This document shows, piece by piece, positions 11,609 to 23,040 of a stretch of 64,000 nucleotides of DNA (position 1 is its first letter; each line of letters begins with the position of its first letter). Made by a program: the position numbers and the translations under genes. This stretch comes from Mesostigma viride (lineage: Eukaryota > Streptophyta > Mesostigmatophyceae > Mesostigmatales > Mesostigmataceae): positions 1,506,785 to 1,570,784 of the forward strand of contig RPFO01000079.1 of NCBI GenBank assembly GCA_009746045.1, given 5' to 3'. The notes beneath the pieces were generated by a model. The model did not search any database and had not been told where the DNA came from. It worked only from the letters and a program-made list of their open reading frames with translations.

Positions 11609-11989
11609 AAAACAAAAGAGACCGCCATGAGCTAGGTGAGCAAGCTTTTATCGTGTTTCAAGGCCAACGGCTCTCTACCAACGGCCAGATCCGGCAACGG
11701 CCTCTAAACAGTTTTAGCCGTCAAGTTTTACTTCAGATATTGCCTGTTGCAAACCCGTCCGCAATCACAGATCTGCTAGGAGAACCTAGACGCAAAAATC
11801 CGTCGTCAAGGTACTCAGCACACCGTCAAGGTATGGGCCGCAACAATTAGGCCATATCTTCCGTAATACTCGTACACTAGAAGCCTAATCAACCTTATTA
11901 CGATCACATCACCCAGCTCTATTTCACCTAGCATCAGCGGCTCCCCTTCCGTATCACTATAAAGAAACTATGTTCAGAGAACCCCGATT
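11609..11989 (-). repeat. Split direct repeat A1 (5' terminus of the element)
   Basis: This 381-bp copy matches 6766-7146. It is the leading terminal repeat on the coding strand and should contain the element's promoter. Its outer end CCCCGATT touches host AATTAATT. Confidence 0.93.
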
Positions 11990-13050
11990 AATTAATTAAT
12001 TAAACCCGTGCTCCCGTTGGGGAGTCACGGAGCACCGAAGTGCTTTTAATCCCTGTGTGTGCACAACAGAAGAAAGGGCAGAGACCCCCATTCTCCTTCA
12101 TGCCAAAGGCATGCCACACTGAGCTGCACTCGGACTGACACGCTAAACGATCCGGCAATCTGTGGGTGCAATAAGACCGGCCCATGTGAGCATGGCATAA
12201 CCAGGAGCGTGGGCAAGTAATCTGATCATAGCCAGGACGTAGCATGGCTGTACAAGGACTATTGTAAGCTAAGGCCATGGCTGGTTGTGTACCGTGCGTT
12301 AGCGGTGCACGCGACTAGGTATGTTGGCACAGCTAGGCAAACATTCTAAGCATGGCTGCCGTAGCGGCAGTGACTACCAATGGATACAAGCTAGGGCTAT
12401 TATGCAAGCTGTTATATAGCCCGCTCAGTCATCAGTGGGGGCGTCCACATCTTGTGGTTGATCATCAAGTCCCCACCCCTCCAGTGCACCTTGGGCTTCT
12501 GGGGGTCCTGCTTGTGGCGGAGGTATTCCGGCCACAGGTCGCGTTGCTGCTGCTGCTGAGCGGGGGGGCAGGTCGTCGTCCAGCGTCCAGGTGAGGTCGT
12601 GCAACCGATTGCGACGAGAGAGGAACCGCTGCTGGGGTGGCCATGGCTGCCTTCACCTCTGCCAGGCTGGTATGCAAATAATGCAATGCCGAGGTGTCGA
12701 CTTCAGCAGGGTACAGTATAGACGACAAATCCTCGATCTGGGCGGCCATGGCCGCGACTGTCTTGTTGCGAGCTCTGCTGCAGGTCTGCTTTCGGGGAAG
12801 CACCAGGAGTGTTGGCGGAGCCGTGCTTGGTGTCCGGTTGTAGGCGGAAACGGAGTGCCCGGAGGCATGGGGCCTGCACGTGGCCGTCAATTGAAGACCG
12901 AAAGTCAACGATGTGGCACGGTCGACCATGTCATCCAATCTGGCCAGCAGTGGCTGCCTTGCCGCATGTTAGGAGTGAAGATCGAGCTCGTGTCCCGCAC
13001 TCTTTATGTGGCGCAGGGCCCGGCCATCGCACGCTCTTCCAAATTAATTA
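11990..13050 (-). mobile_element. ORF1-type non-LTR element fragment, copy 2
   Basis: The segment 12003 to about 12636 is the reverse complement of about 20945-21588, including the shared 3' end. Beyond about 12640 the sequence differs; a minus-strand reading there (AAQIEDLSSILYPAEVDTSA) could belong to a coiled-coil ORF1 but is unproven. The element's AATT tail is where the PAT-like element inserted. No reverse transcriptase is present. Confidence 0.6.
12004..12105 (-). repeat. Shared structured LINE 3' end, copy 1
   Basis: This roughly 100-bp 3' end is common to 12004-12105, 18055-18150 and 21485-21585, with a short piece at 22297-22326. Read as RNA it has a stem AGCAC/GTGCT closed by a TTCG tetraloop, then a stem CTCCC/GGGAG with loop CAAC, then a TTAA-repeat tail. 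Confidence 0.85.
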
Positions 13051-16000
13051 AGCGAGCTAGAAGAAAGATTGGTCCGGCACATCCGGCCGAACCTGGCTTG
13101 CAAGAAAGGCGCAGGGCAATTAATACTGCGGCGGACGTCGTCGACAGCATCATCAGTGCATGGATTCGTCATGGGTCAACGCCGTATGTACCACTTGTAT
13201 TACAGTAAGAACCGGCCGCGTGGCGGTTTGACGTGGCTTTCCGTCCATCTGCATGGTTGTCTCCGGTTGATCACATCGGCAGGGTAAACGAAGTGCTGCT
13301 TTTGACGACGCGACATTCCACAACGTCGTCTCGGGGCTACAACGTGAAGGCCGCCGCCTCTGCGGCCAGCGCATAATAATAAGGGTTGTGGGCGCATTTT
13401 CCTCCCCAGCTGTGGTGGGAGAAGATGCGGCTGACTGAGTGTCCGCCATTGATACTCTCGTAGCCAAATTATTAATAATACGAATTCTGCTGGGCCGATC
13501 GCCTCTGACGGATAGCCGACAAAATCTGCATGAGACTGCATCTATTCCAGCCGCCAATAGTATATCACCACGTGCGTCTTTAGTAGATGAAGTTAATGGC
13601 GCAAACTGCTTGTAGTTCCGAGTTTATTTGAGAAAGGTTTGAGCATTCTTGTATATTGCCCATCGCCGCCATTTTCGCGCACATCTCTCATGATCGGCAT
13701 CTCACGTACGTAAGCCACGATCTCACGCGGCTCAGTCAGGTTGAAGATGATAAAAATGATGGAAGGAAAAAATATGGCCTTGGTTTTGATATGCAGCGTC
13801 AATGAGTTTTAGGCGTTTGTGAGCACACGGGAATGGTTGTCTCACTTACTGTCAGGCCGCACTTCACACTCGTGCCGGCCAGCTGACGAAGCACCCTCCG
13901 TAGTAGACATCGCATGCGGCAACACATGACACCGGCCATGCAGACATGGGCATAACACCGGTTGCATGCAGTCTCACTTGATTTATGTCGTCACGCAGAA
14001 CAATGAAACACGTCGATCCTACATAATAGTCGATCAATGCCGGCACCTGCGCGTCATATAGTAGCAACGGTCAGTTTTCACTGGTGACTTCTTGTATGAT
14101 GAACCGTCACGATAATATACATGACAAAGTAGTGGCGCATGTAAAACCCTCTGACAACCAATCCTCACGTCACCCCGTGCATTTCACCCCATGCATTTCG
14201 CTTTCGTTGCCCCCGCACGACGCATCACGTGGGAGGCTTGTGCAGTTCCAGTATAGTTGTGTTCTTTGTATATAACAATTAAATAAAGAATTCTTGCGTT
14301 AAATTGGCACCACACGACGGAGTACTGAACCGTTGTTATTGATGTTACACCTAGAAGGCCTGCTGATCGACCTTTATTTATGCTTCAATGGTACACGCTC
14401 TCGCAATATCAGCCATGCAGGCCACCATTTCAACATCGGTAATTTCACTAATTTGTGCATCGTCACGACCGAAGTTGATATTAAATTCGAATTTATTCAC
14501 GTCAGTATCTTCCACAATCTCACCTGCCTTCTAAGAATCCTATCGAAGCAGGATCGCAAGGGAAAAGCCAACAAAGTGAAGGAACGGGGGTTCCCAGCAT
14601 GCAGTCCTGAATTCGGACAACCCCATGCATTATAAATAAGGAGTCTAGCTGCCCAGGCCCGGAGCTCAGCCCGGAGCCGAGGATCACACCGGGATATAAG
14701 ATAAAGCGGCCACATGCATGCATGGAACATGCTCTGACAATGGACTCGTGCACACAGCGAGCGATATAGACAGACTCCGGCTCTCGCTCAATTAGCTCTC
14801 TGCCCGCTGTCAAGGCTTGCGCACGCTCCCGGCTCCAAGTTTGATAGCCGATACATAGATACGGTTGTGACGGTATCGCAAAGGCTCCTTGTGGACAACT
14901 ATGTGAATGCACTACTGTAGCTGCTATCAAAATCACTGCGCAAATTCTGCAATGCCATTTGCACGGACCTCCAGCTTGCTCCCCTTGCCATGGCCCCGGC
15001 CATGGTGTAGCGCCGCCATTGACGAATGCAATGCACGTCTCACAACGAGGCTTGTCAGATATTACCGTTAGGCTACCGGGCACTGTCGACCGCACCGCCT
15101 GGCTCAACACCAAGGATGAAGCACTTCAAGTGACTGGCGCTTCCAAGCATGCAGGACTTAATTATCACGTGTGTTGACAAGAGTGCCAACAACTTTGCCG
15201 TTTTATGAGTTTTATCTGCAAGAAGCACTACCTAGTTGCTATACTTTGCACCACGAGTTGGCGTCCATGTGCAGCACTACCGATGTAATTCAGCGTGCAC
15301 AGTCCACCGCCAGTATCACTGCTGCTGATCATCGGGCTTTTCTGCACAGCCAAAACATTGTTGACCTAGCCTTCCATTAGTGGCAGTGACACGCCACCAC
15401 CACTACGTTCCCATGAATGTATCTGTATCTCACACAAAACTCCTGTTGCTTTGCGCACCATTGCTGCGTCGCATTCCGCGCCCCATGCACTGATGCCTTT
15501 ATCGAAACTCATCGGCCGGCATGGCCATGCTTTGAATGCTCTTGATCTCCCCGAAGCCAATGCATTATTATGGGTGGAGGTTCTGTCGAATGCCAGGTAT
15601 GAATGCGCTGGTAGTTGGCTCATCATGGACTCAGCCCAAGTACGCCTGCGCCTTGCCGCCCTAAGCCGTTCTACTGAAGACAGCCGCAGAGAAGTGTATA
15701 CCTCAGAATCATGCCGATAGCCACCTACTATGATTTCACCACTCTATACTCATTTCTATACATACCACACTAGATTTGCACGATTTGACAGCTCGTGTAG
15801 ATAGCCTCCTTACTCGTCTGTATGCACATAGGCCTCACGTGCGAAACCGCCTAGCTATAGCTGTGCACACGTGTACGTGTGTCTCGATCTCAGACCAAGG
15901 CCACGGCGCAACGTGGCTCTCAGGTATTGCGGCAGGCCTGCGAGATGCTTATTATTATAATTTTATCATCACGATCAGGCTGACCTTGTTCATTGGAGCT

Positions 16001-16779
16001 TTTTTCTTGTTGATAACACCTTCATTAATTGACAGTTCGATCGTCGTGTGCCGCCAGTTGTACGTCGGAGGATACTATATACTTGCAATTACCTCGCGAT
16101 CTTATTAACATAATACCCATAACAAGAAGGGCTGGCGTACGCGGCTGTCTACTATAATAAGCGCAAGGATCCTAAATACCAGCAAATTCCTTTCATTCGC
16201 TTCCCCGATATCAGTTCACAGTCTCCTTTCCCACACAGCGAAATATGGTGTTGTTCTTAGTCAGAACTTTGCATCGTTTTTCCCGTCTTTGTTCTTATCG
16301 TCTCGATTTCATCACGAATCTTGCTGAACTCTTGCATCGTTTGTTGGTCAAAGACTATGTATGACTGAGACATTATGCTCCGTCAAGTCCGGTGTCTTTC
16401 GCAACGTCACCCACATCTGTTCGGTGCTGCACGGCTTTGCACAAGCTCTACAAACAGGTCGTGGACCGGCTGGATCGCGTACGTAGTATCTCCGCGCATC
16501 TGACCCCGGGCTGTGCTGTCAGATCTCCTTAATCAATTGCGCCCGCCCGTTCCGAGCTTGGCACTAGCTAGCTGGATTCGTTGTCCACACCGTCGCGTCG
16601 CTGTATATTATCACAGTAACACGATGTTTTCTGGCATACGCGGGCAGCTTTTGGTTCCCGCCGCGCACGTTTGAAAGTGTGGTCCTCCGGATTTTCGCCT
16701 TTGCACCGTGTGCAGTTCTTGGACGTTTGGGAACATGGCATGGCTAACGTAATGACTGACTAGCCGAGACCATTTCAGT
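13051..16779. other. Intergenic sequence without a recognisable gene
   Basis: The longest open frames (for example 14520-15113 minus, 197 aa) show no motif I recognise and have no coding-like neighbours. Composition is near-balanced and rich in ACGT/GCATGC palindromes. It is probably decayed repeat DNA. Confidence 0.4.
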
Positions 16780-17135
16780 GGTTTTCCATTTGCGGGTATT
16801 TCCTCGTAAATGGTGGGAGAGCGATCGCAGCAATGCTGCTCCGTCACTAGACATGCACTCCCGGCCAGTGCCATTAAGGCTCGAAACACACGCCCTGCAT
16901 GACCAAGCAAGCTGTATCCGGCCCCACCGTCTCGGTCATCTAGTCGCTCCACACGTAAGCCAGCCATAATTAATATCAATGCACAAGGCTACCCATTTCC
17001 ATATCCATCCATATATTCATCATCCTGCTGAACGATCGACTCGAAAACGCGGAAAAGATAACGGCAGGCTCGAGCTATACTCTTGGTCCGGATTCTCCCG
17101 ATTTAATTCTGGCCTGCGCTGGTTGTCTGCAACTG
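16780..17135 (-). repeat. Dispersed repeat R1, copy 2 (inverted relative to 4400-5005)
   Basis: The reverse complement matches copy 1 over GGCTCGAGCT..GGTCCGGATT, the CCTTGTGCATTGA block, and the segment with ATGGCTGGCTTACGTGT and GACGGTGGGGCCGG. It lacks the extra ~290 bases of copy 1. Confidence 0.7.
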
Positions 17136-17189
17136 ATACTACACTGGTCATTTCGTTTCCCAATCTCTTCTGCCCATGTGCGGCGTGGG

Positions 17190-17512
<323 letters not shown>

Positions 17513-17570
17513 TGCAACAACAACATCATTTATCTTTAACAACAACAACATTACATTATCATCATCATGC

Positions 17571-18040
17571 CTTAATAGTGTATATCAATATTTTCTAGAA
17601 ATCTTGAAATCACTAAGCATCCAACTGAAATAGCATTGCGCATTATTTCCGGGTAAAGTTATGGGTATGTTTATTAATTAACCAATGGGGAGATCATTAG
17701 ATAATAAAGGTGTACCAAGTAGCGACAATTAGTCGTGGGCTGCATGTGGGTTTAAACCCTGAGTATGTGCCCCTAAAAGCCCTCAGGCTCGATCCGGGGA
17801 GATCGAGGCCTTTATGTTCTCCCAAACCGATCGACGCCTCGATAAATGTGTTCCATGCAACCAGCCTTTCTTGCTGTGGGCTCTGGACCATATGTATTAA
17901 AAATATAATTACTTACAACAGAGTGAAATCACTCAAACCAAAGCAAACCGGCCCAGCTATAAACCTATATACAGAGCCATGTCAAAGCTCTATACTACGA
18001 TAAGACCAATGGAAACGCCTAACGGGAGGAACCTAATAAT
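17571..18040. other. Intergenic sequence, no gene seen
   Basis: AT-leaning sequence without a coding signal. It ends at a TTAA-repeat tract (about 18037-18054) that is the tail of the LINE on the minus strand. Confidence 0.4.
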
Positions 18041-18054
18041 TAATTAATTAATTA

Positions 18055-18150
18055 AACTCGTGCTCCCGTTGGGGAGTCACGGAGCACCGAAGTGCTTTTA
18101 ATCCCTGTGTGTGCACTACAGGAGAAAGGGCAGAGACCCCCAGTCTCCTT
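18055..18150 (-). repeat. Shared structured LINE 3' end, copy 2
   Basis: The stem AGCAC/GTGCT with a CGAA loop on the + strand (TTCG on the RNA strand) is at 18083-18096; the stem CTCCC/GGGAG is at 18063-18076. The similarity to the ORF1-only elements stops just after CTCCTTC, right beside the ORF2 stop. Confidence 0.88.
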
Positions 18151-18158
18151 CCAGGAAC

Positions 18159-19097
18159 CTAATAGCCCTGCTGCACCGCAAAATCAGCCCGCGTACGGCG
18201 GAGCATGATGTCAGCCATGGCCCGAGTCAGCGCCACCGACAAGCGCTGACGCCAATATGACGTCCAGGTCCGCGCCGACCATGGGGCCCGCTGGCCCTCC
18301 AGGTCCAGCCGGTCCTCCCGAAGCCGGCAACACTCCTTGAAGAAGGCGGAGGTCAGGGGCCCCATGGCCCCAAACTCCTCCAGGACAAAGGGCACCACAC
18401 GATGGTGCCCGACGTCGCCGTAGGCCAGGAGCTTGGCCCGCTCCGCCCGGTCCGCCGTGTAACCTGCCGTGAGGGAGGCCCCAGCCACGTGGCTAAGAGC
18501 CAAGGGCCGCGCCACCGAAACGTCAATAAGCAGATGCCGGCCACCCCCCTCAAAGTCCAGCACCACGATGTCAGGCCGGTGGTTGGGGGAATAGAAGGCA
18601 GCGCCATCCGCATCCTCGGACCGGATGTTCGCGTGGGGGAAGACCGACCGAATCATGGCGAGCACCACCGTCAGGAGGACATGCAGTGTGCAAATACAAA
18701 TACCAATTCTGATTCTGTTGGCCCCCCATGCAGGCAAGGTAGTGAGTCCCCGTGGGATCCAGCGGCTGCCCACAGCTACCACAAGGCCGCCCGGCCGGAA
18801 CAAGAGGCTGCGGGGCAAATAGCTGGTGCCGGAGCGCCACCGAGTAGTGGCTGGGAGCCAAGGCGAATGGGGGGCCATGGGAAGAGCACGAAGGTACGCC
18901 GAGCCCACACTCCGCAAGGAAAGCGAGAACAGCCACGCACGTCCCTGGGCGTTGAGGTCCGCGAAAAGAGCAATCCAATCAGCCGTGTGCAGAATACCCG
19001 CGTAGGTTTTCTGGTGTTTATCGATGACGCGAGCAGGGAATGCGGCGGGAGATTGAACGGAGGCGACCGAGGGAGTGCCGCGAGGGAGGTGGACCAT
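18159..19097 (-). pseudogene. LINE ORF2 C-terminal region, frameshifted
   Basis: The 3' part reads FYSPNHRPDIVVLDFEGG, then LLIDVSVARPLALSH and VVPFVLEEFGAMGP, the usual region after the reverse transcriptase in many LINE ORF2 proteins. An upstream zinc-finger-like motif CGSCGQPLDPTGTHYLAC lies in another frame (18571-18978). At least one frameshift therefore separates the two, near an odd AT-rich stretch (about 18685-18720). The final residues AVQQGY are followed by TAG. It is non-functional as it stands. Confidence 0.75.
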
Positions 19098-19138
19098 ATG
19101 TATATGGGGCAGCCTTACTGCATCGGCTATGAGTCAGC

Positions 19139-19510
19139 CATTAATTAATTAGTTAGGAACATAACTCGATCCGTTGTGGAACATATCCTATAGAGAAGGG
19201 GCATATGGCTTTTAATACATTCTAGGCTACTAGCTTCCTGCAAGGGTGGGAATGTAAACAACACTTGCTCTAGGGGCACCAAGGGCACCGGCACCGGCAC
19301 CAGAGTCTGCGAGCTCAATTAAGGCCTGTCATGGGGTGGAAGATCATCATGGCTGTACAAAGGCTAGGGCATGGCTTCTAGCTCATCAGAGAGTGACTCT
19401 CTGTATAGGCAGGGCTGAGCTAAATTCTTAATGCATCATCCATGGGGGGTCCCATCATAGGCAGGGCGTGGCTAAATTATTAATGCATCAGAGGGATTCG
19501 ACATGCCCGC
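19139..19510 (+). repeat. Repeat X, copy 1
   Basis: Blocks GAGAAGGGGCATATGG, AATACATTCTAGGC, CATGGGGTGGAAGATCATCA and GAGTGACTCTCTG recur in reverse complement at 21601-21960. The copy starts next to an AATT tract. No ORF is recognised. Confidence 0.65.
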
Positions 19511-19883
19511 CATCAAGATACTGGACACCGCTTCTTGTTCTGACGAAAATGGCTGACGGCGGTATGGCTGACGGCGGAGTTCAGATCTTTTGCGTCTGAG
19601 CCCCAAGTTCGGTCAGACCACTTGCATTCGATGCGCTTTTTTCAGACGCACACGCCAGTATCATCGGGTACGGCTGAAACGCAGTATATTGCCAAAGTTA
19701 CTCACGTGACAAGCAGCTATGACGACCCCAAAAGCAAAACGGGGTTTGGAAAAGGAGCTTTCCGGCTCCCTGGCAGCCCAACCCACTCGCCATCGTCCTT
19801 GCCCAGCCGCCTGGGCTCGCCAACCCATCGCCAGCAGACCCGTCGATCGCCAAGCGCCTCGCCCATGAGCCTAGTAAGAAACC

Positions 19884-21166
19884 ATGCCACGACCGCCACA
19901 AATGGAGCAAATTCCTGCCCGGCGACAGAGCGTCCTCCCTCCTCAAGTGGCAGGGGCTGTCGCCGCAGGAAGACGTCGAGGTCCTCCAGTTCCTCGCACA
20001 GGAACGGAAGCTCTTCGTGCCCCAGAAGGGGGGGCCGGGCGGCTATTGACTACTACCGCGACACGTCCTAAGTGGCTCTACACCTTTGACGAACCAAGCC
20101 AACGCCTGTTTATCTTGACCAGCCACTACCAGCTCAGCCTCGGCGACATCGGCCGAGCGCTCCGCACCCCAGCCCCCGAGCAGCCGGCAGCCACATCGGC
20201 TCCCTCCCTTTGCAAGGATGACATCCGCGCAGTGCTGGAGGAGCACGTACGTGACCTGGCCGGCCACTGGCCGAGAAGCTGACATCGCTGAACACGACGC
20301 TCGGCAACACGGTGGAGGCCCGGGTCTCCAATGTGGAAACCAAGGTCGTCCACAAGCTCCAGCCCCAGTTCACGACGCTGCACACCGCGGCGCAAGCTTC
20401 GGCAACGCATGCATGCTGCACTAGCTTGTCTCTCGCCTTCCAGGTGATCGAGGGCAAGTGCGGCGTGCTCATGAAGAAGCCTCAGGCCATCACCGCCCAC
20501 ACCGAGGCCCTGGCCACACAGGTCCCCAAGATAGCGGAGCAGACGGCCACCATTTGCAACCCAGCCACCCCGCAGGATGCTGGTGACCTCCCGCCGCTCT
20601 CCTACGCGGACCTGCTGCGGTCATGCAGCGACTGCCTCCACCACCGACGCCAATGATCGCCACGAAGCTCCAGGAGCTGGAGGACCACTGCCAGGCCCGG
20701 CCAGCAACGGGAGGTCACCGACCGCGCTCGCGCCGCGAGTGCCGAGTGGTGCTACGTCGCTTGATCCCCCAGAAGGGCAGGTGAGATCGACGTCAACCTC
20801 CCTTGCTGACGAGCTCAAGAACCAGCTTCTTCTTACGCTCATGGGCTTGGTAGGTGAGGTAGAACTGCGTGGGTGCCACCGCCTTCCCCACTCACGGGAC
20901 AAGGCGGCTCCCCCACCAGTCCTGCTCACCTTCCCCTCCCCTGAGGATAAGCAGCGGTTCCTCTCTCGTCGCAAGAGGTTGCACGACCTCACCTGGACTC
21001 TGGATGATGACCTTACCCCCGCTCAGCAACAGCAGCGCGACGCGACCCGAGTGTGGCCGGAATACCTCCGCCATATAAGCAGGACCCCCAGAAGCCCAAG
21101 GTGTACTGGAGGGGCGGGGACCTGATGATCAACCACAAGATGTGGACGCCCGGCCCAGCGGGCTAG
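19884..21166 (+). pseudogene. LINE ORF1-like coiled-coil/RNA-binding protein, frameshifted
   Basis: Read through several frames: SLLKWQGLSPQEDVEVLQFL, then a probable coiled coil (VEARVSNVETKVVHKLQPQF), then PPLSYADLL. The RNA-binding-type end has VGEVELRGCHRLPHS, PPPVLLTFPSPEDKQRFL, LDDDLTPAQQQQRD and KPKVYWRGGDLMI before TAG at 21164-21166. The SYAD motif and the order of blocks are those of LINE ORF1 proteins. At least two frameshifts are required. Confidence 0.6.
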
Positions 21167-21484
21167 TAGCAATAGCCCTAGCTTGTATCCATTGGAGTCA
21201 CTGCCGCTACTAAGGCAGCCATGCTTAGACTGTTTGCCTAGCTGTGCCAACATACCTAGTCACGTGCCGCCAACGCACGGTACACAACCAGCCATAGCCT
21301 TAGCCTAGTCCTAGTACAGCCATGCTACGCCCTGGCTATGTTCAGATTACTTGCCCACGCTACTTGTTATGCCACGCTCACATGGGTCTTATGTATTGCA
21401 CCCACAGTTTGCCGGATCGGTAGCATGTCCTTTTAGCTAGCGCGCCCGAATGCAGCTGTGGCATGCCTTTGCATGATGGCATGA

Positions 21485-21585
21485 AGGAGACTGGGGGTCT
21501 CTGCCGTTTCTCCTGTTGTGCACACACAACAGGGATTAAAAGCACTTCGGTGCTCCGTGACTCCCCAACGGGAGCACGTGTTTAA
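21485..21585 (+). repeat. Shared structured LINE 3' end, copy 3
   Basis: On the + strand, GCACTTCGGTGC (UUCG hairpin) is followed by CTCCCCAACGGGAG (second hairpin) and CACGTGTTTAAT with a TTAA-repeat tail to 21602. Confidence 0.88.
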
Positions 21586-21600
21586 TCAATTAATTAATTA

Positions 21601-21965
21601 ATGCACTCATCCATGGCCATTAGGGGCGCACATGCGCGTGGGCCGCGTGGTAGGCTAAGCCTTACTAATCGACACCAGAGTCAGCCGCCATGCTTTGCCC
21701 ATATATGCAGAGAGCCACTCTCCGCTGAGGAGACGCCATCATGCCCTACTAGTAGCCATGATCATCTTCCACCCCATGTCCGCAACTTTGCAAAGCTGCT
21801 GGAATACATGGTGGTGCAGGTGCACCTCGCTCAGTACTTAGTGCACCCCGAGTAGGTGGCCGGCAGTTCAGTACACCCACCATCTGCAGGTTGTCGCCTA
21901 GAATGTATTGAAAACCATATGCCCCTTCTCAGGGATATGTGTTACATATCCTCCCCACGAAGGTA
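21601..21965 (-). repeat. Repeat X, copy 2 (tail to tail with the ORF1-only element)
   Basis: This is the reverse complement of repeat X copy 1. Its 3' end (GATGAGTGCAT then TTAA repeats) shares the same AATT tract as the tail of the neighbouring element. The edge sequence TATGTGTTACATATCC has a diverged relative at about 23137. Confidence 0.6.
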
Positions 21966-22282
21966 TGTTTTTAACCCGTAGTTGATCCGTTGACTACTAT
22001 ACCCCACCTGTCGGGTACAGCTGTATAATAGTTTGACAAACTAACGGTCAAATTTCGCGCCACGCCGCGAGCGCTTCGCCACTTGTGACGGATGTCAGTG
22101 GTCCGGTGGGTCCATAAACACTAATGAGGGGCGAAGGTGAATAGGTGATGCATGGAGGTTTGGGGGTAGTATTCACCATATAGCCTGGTATTAAATTACA
22201 ACGTGCATTGAGAATGTATCACGTCATTCACGTGACTTTGGCGGGAAACTTTCACTCCGCCTTTAGCGCGCGCGTAATAAAC
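21966..22282. other. Intergenic, no gene seen
   Basis: No coding signal. The sequence ends at an AATTAATT tract next to a short piece of the LINE 3' end. Confidence 0.35.
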
Positions 22283-22285
22283 CCA

Positions 22286-22326
22286 AATTAATTAGACTCG
22301 TGCTCCCGTTGGGGAGTCACGGAGCA
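22286..22326 (-). repeat. Short fragment of the shared LINE 3' end, copy 4
   Basis: AATTAATTAGACTCGTGCTC and GTTGGGGAGTCACGGAGCA match the terminal 30 or so bases of the other copies, then the match stops. This would be an extreme 5'-truncated insertion. Confidence 0.75.
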
Positions 22327-22660
22327 TTAACCCCGATGGATGGATGGATGGGTGCAAACAGTCCTACCGGTCTAATCTATCTACAACATCTATCTACAAC
22401 ATCTATCTACAAAATCTATCAACATCAACTCTAGTACCCTCAACAGCTACCCTAGGGGACCTGTCTGGCGTGCTTCCCGTAATGCGCGCGTAATGAGATA
22501 TGGCTGCCAACGTGCCTCTGTCACGAAAATTTTTGCGTCTCGCGGCTTGAAACGGTTCACTATGTATGTTGCTCAGAATGACGATGCATGATTTTTGTAG
22601 GTCATGTTATAATTTAATTGAATTTAATTTTAACTGACGCATACTGTAATCATATGTACA
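22327..22660. repeat. Short GGAT and CTATCTACAACAT repeats, otherwise unassigned
   Basis: There is a small GGATGGAT run at 22335-22350 and three copies of ATCTATCTACAACAT-like units at 22375-22425. No gene is recognised. Confidence 0.5.
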
Positions 22661-23040
22661 GCAGGGTATGCCTCGTATTTCGGACGAGATTAGGCAGCGT
22701 AGGATAGCATTTGTAGGACATCTTGCTGCTCGCACCAGCCACTGAGGTCGACACCGCCCGTGGTCTGGCCGGCCCCCAGCGGCTTGGCCAACTTGGGCGG
22801 CATATTTTGACCTGGCCTGGCCCCAAGGACATTCCCAGGATGCTAGGTAAACCTGCCATGAACTACACCCAGATGTTGCTGGCCGACCTAGTGGTCCCAG
22901 CTCAGTTTGAACACCGCATCCACTCCCTCTCCCTTCTTTGAACTGCCATGCAGAACAAGAAGCGGTGGCAGAAGATTGTCCAGGCTCACACGCCAGCCCC
23001 TGTGGGCAAGCCACCTCCCCCCAAGCGGAAGGGCGTTTTG
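22660..23040 (+). pseudogene. Relic of a second LINE ORF2 C-terminus
   Basis: ISDEIRQRRIAFVGHLAART resembles the R-RRL-F-GH block near the end of many LINE ORF2 proteins. A frameshifted continuation has ILTWPGPKDIPRMLG, YTQMLLADL and finally NKKRWQKIVQ, like the terminal W-K-V segment of the same region. There are stops in every frame. The call is tentative. Confidence 0.4.

Larger units (their letters stand above)
6601..11989 (-). mobile_element. PAT/Kangaroo-type (DIRS order) tyrosine-recombinase retrotransposon, 5,389 bp
   Basis: On the minus strand the order is: repeat A1 (11989-11609), gag, RT/RNase H/tyrosine recombinase, repeat B1 (7278-7147), repeat A2 (7146-6766), a 33-nt spacer, repeat B2 (6732-6601). 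This A1-ORFs-B1-A2-B2 order is the split-direct-repeat plan of PAT-like DIRS elements such as algal Kangaroo and TOC-type elements. The A copies (381 bp) and B copies (132 bp) look identical by eye, implying a recent insertion. The junction B1/A2 reads CCCCGATT-CTATTAACC; the outer ends join host AATT at the same ATT. No target-site duplication is seen, as expected for recombinase-mediated insertion of a circle. Confidence 0.92.
18037..19135 (-). mobile_element. 5'-truncated LINE (non-LTR retrotransposon)
   Basis: On the minus strand this reads: end of an ORF2-type polyprotein (19097-18159), a short 3' UTR with the shared hairpin 3' end, and a TTAA-repeat tail. The reverse transcriptase core is absent, as in most 5'-truncated LINE copies. 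The left edge meets another AATT tract at 19139. Confidence 0.75.
19555..21600 (+). mobile_element. ORF1-only non-LTR element, copy 3 (most complete)
   Basis: The left edge (GGCTGACGGCGGAG) resembles the element at 3984. It contains an ORF1-like relic, the shared hairpin 3' end (21485-21585) and a TTAA-repeat tail. No ORF2 is present between them, so it would have needed the reverse transcriptase of another element to move. Confidence 0.65.

Noticed and set aside
14520-15113. A 197-codon minus-strand gene
   Set aside because: No recognisable domain, no consistent coding bias by eye, and other frames are similarly open; left as intergenic.
17755-17830. Possible tRNA gene
   Set aside because: Some stem-like segments are present but no acceptor stem, anticodon arm and T-arm consensus could be fitted together.
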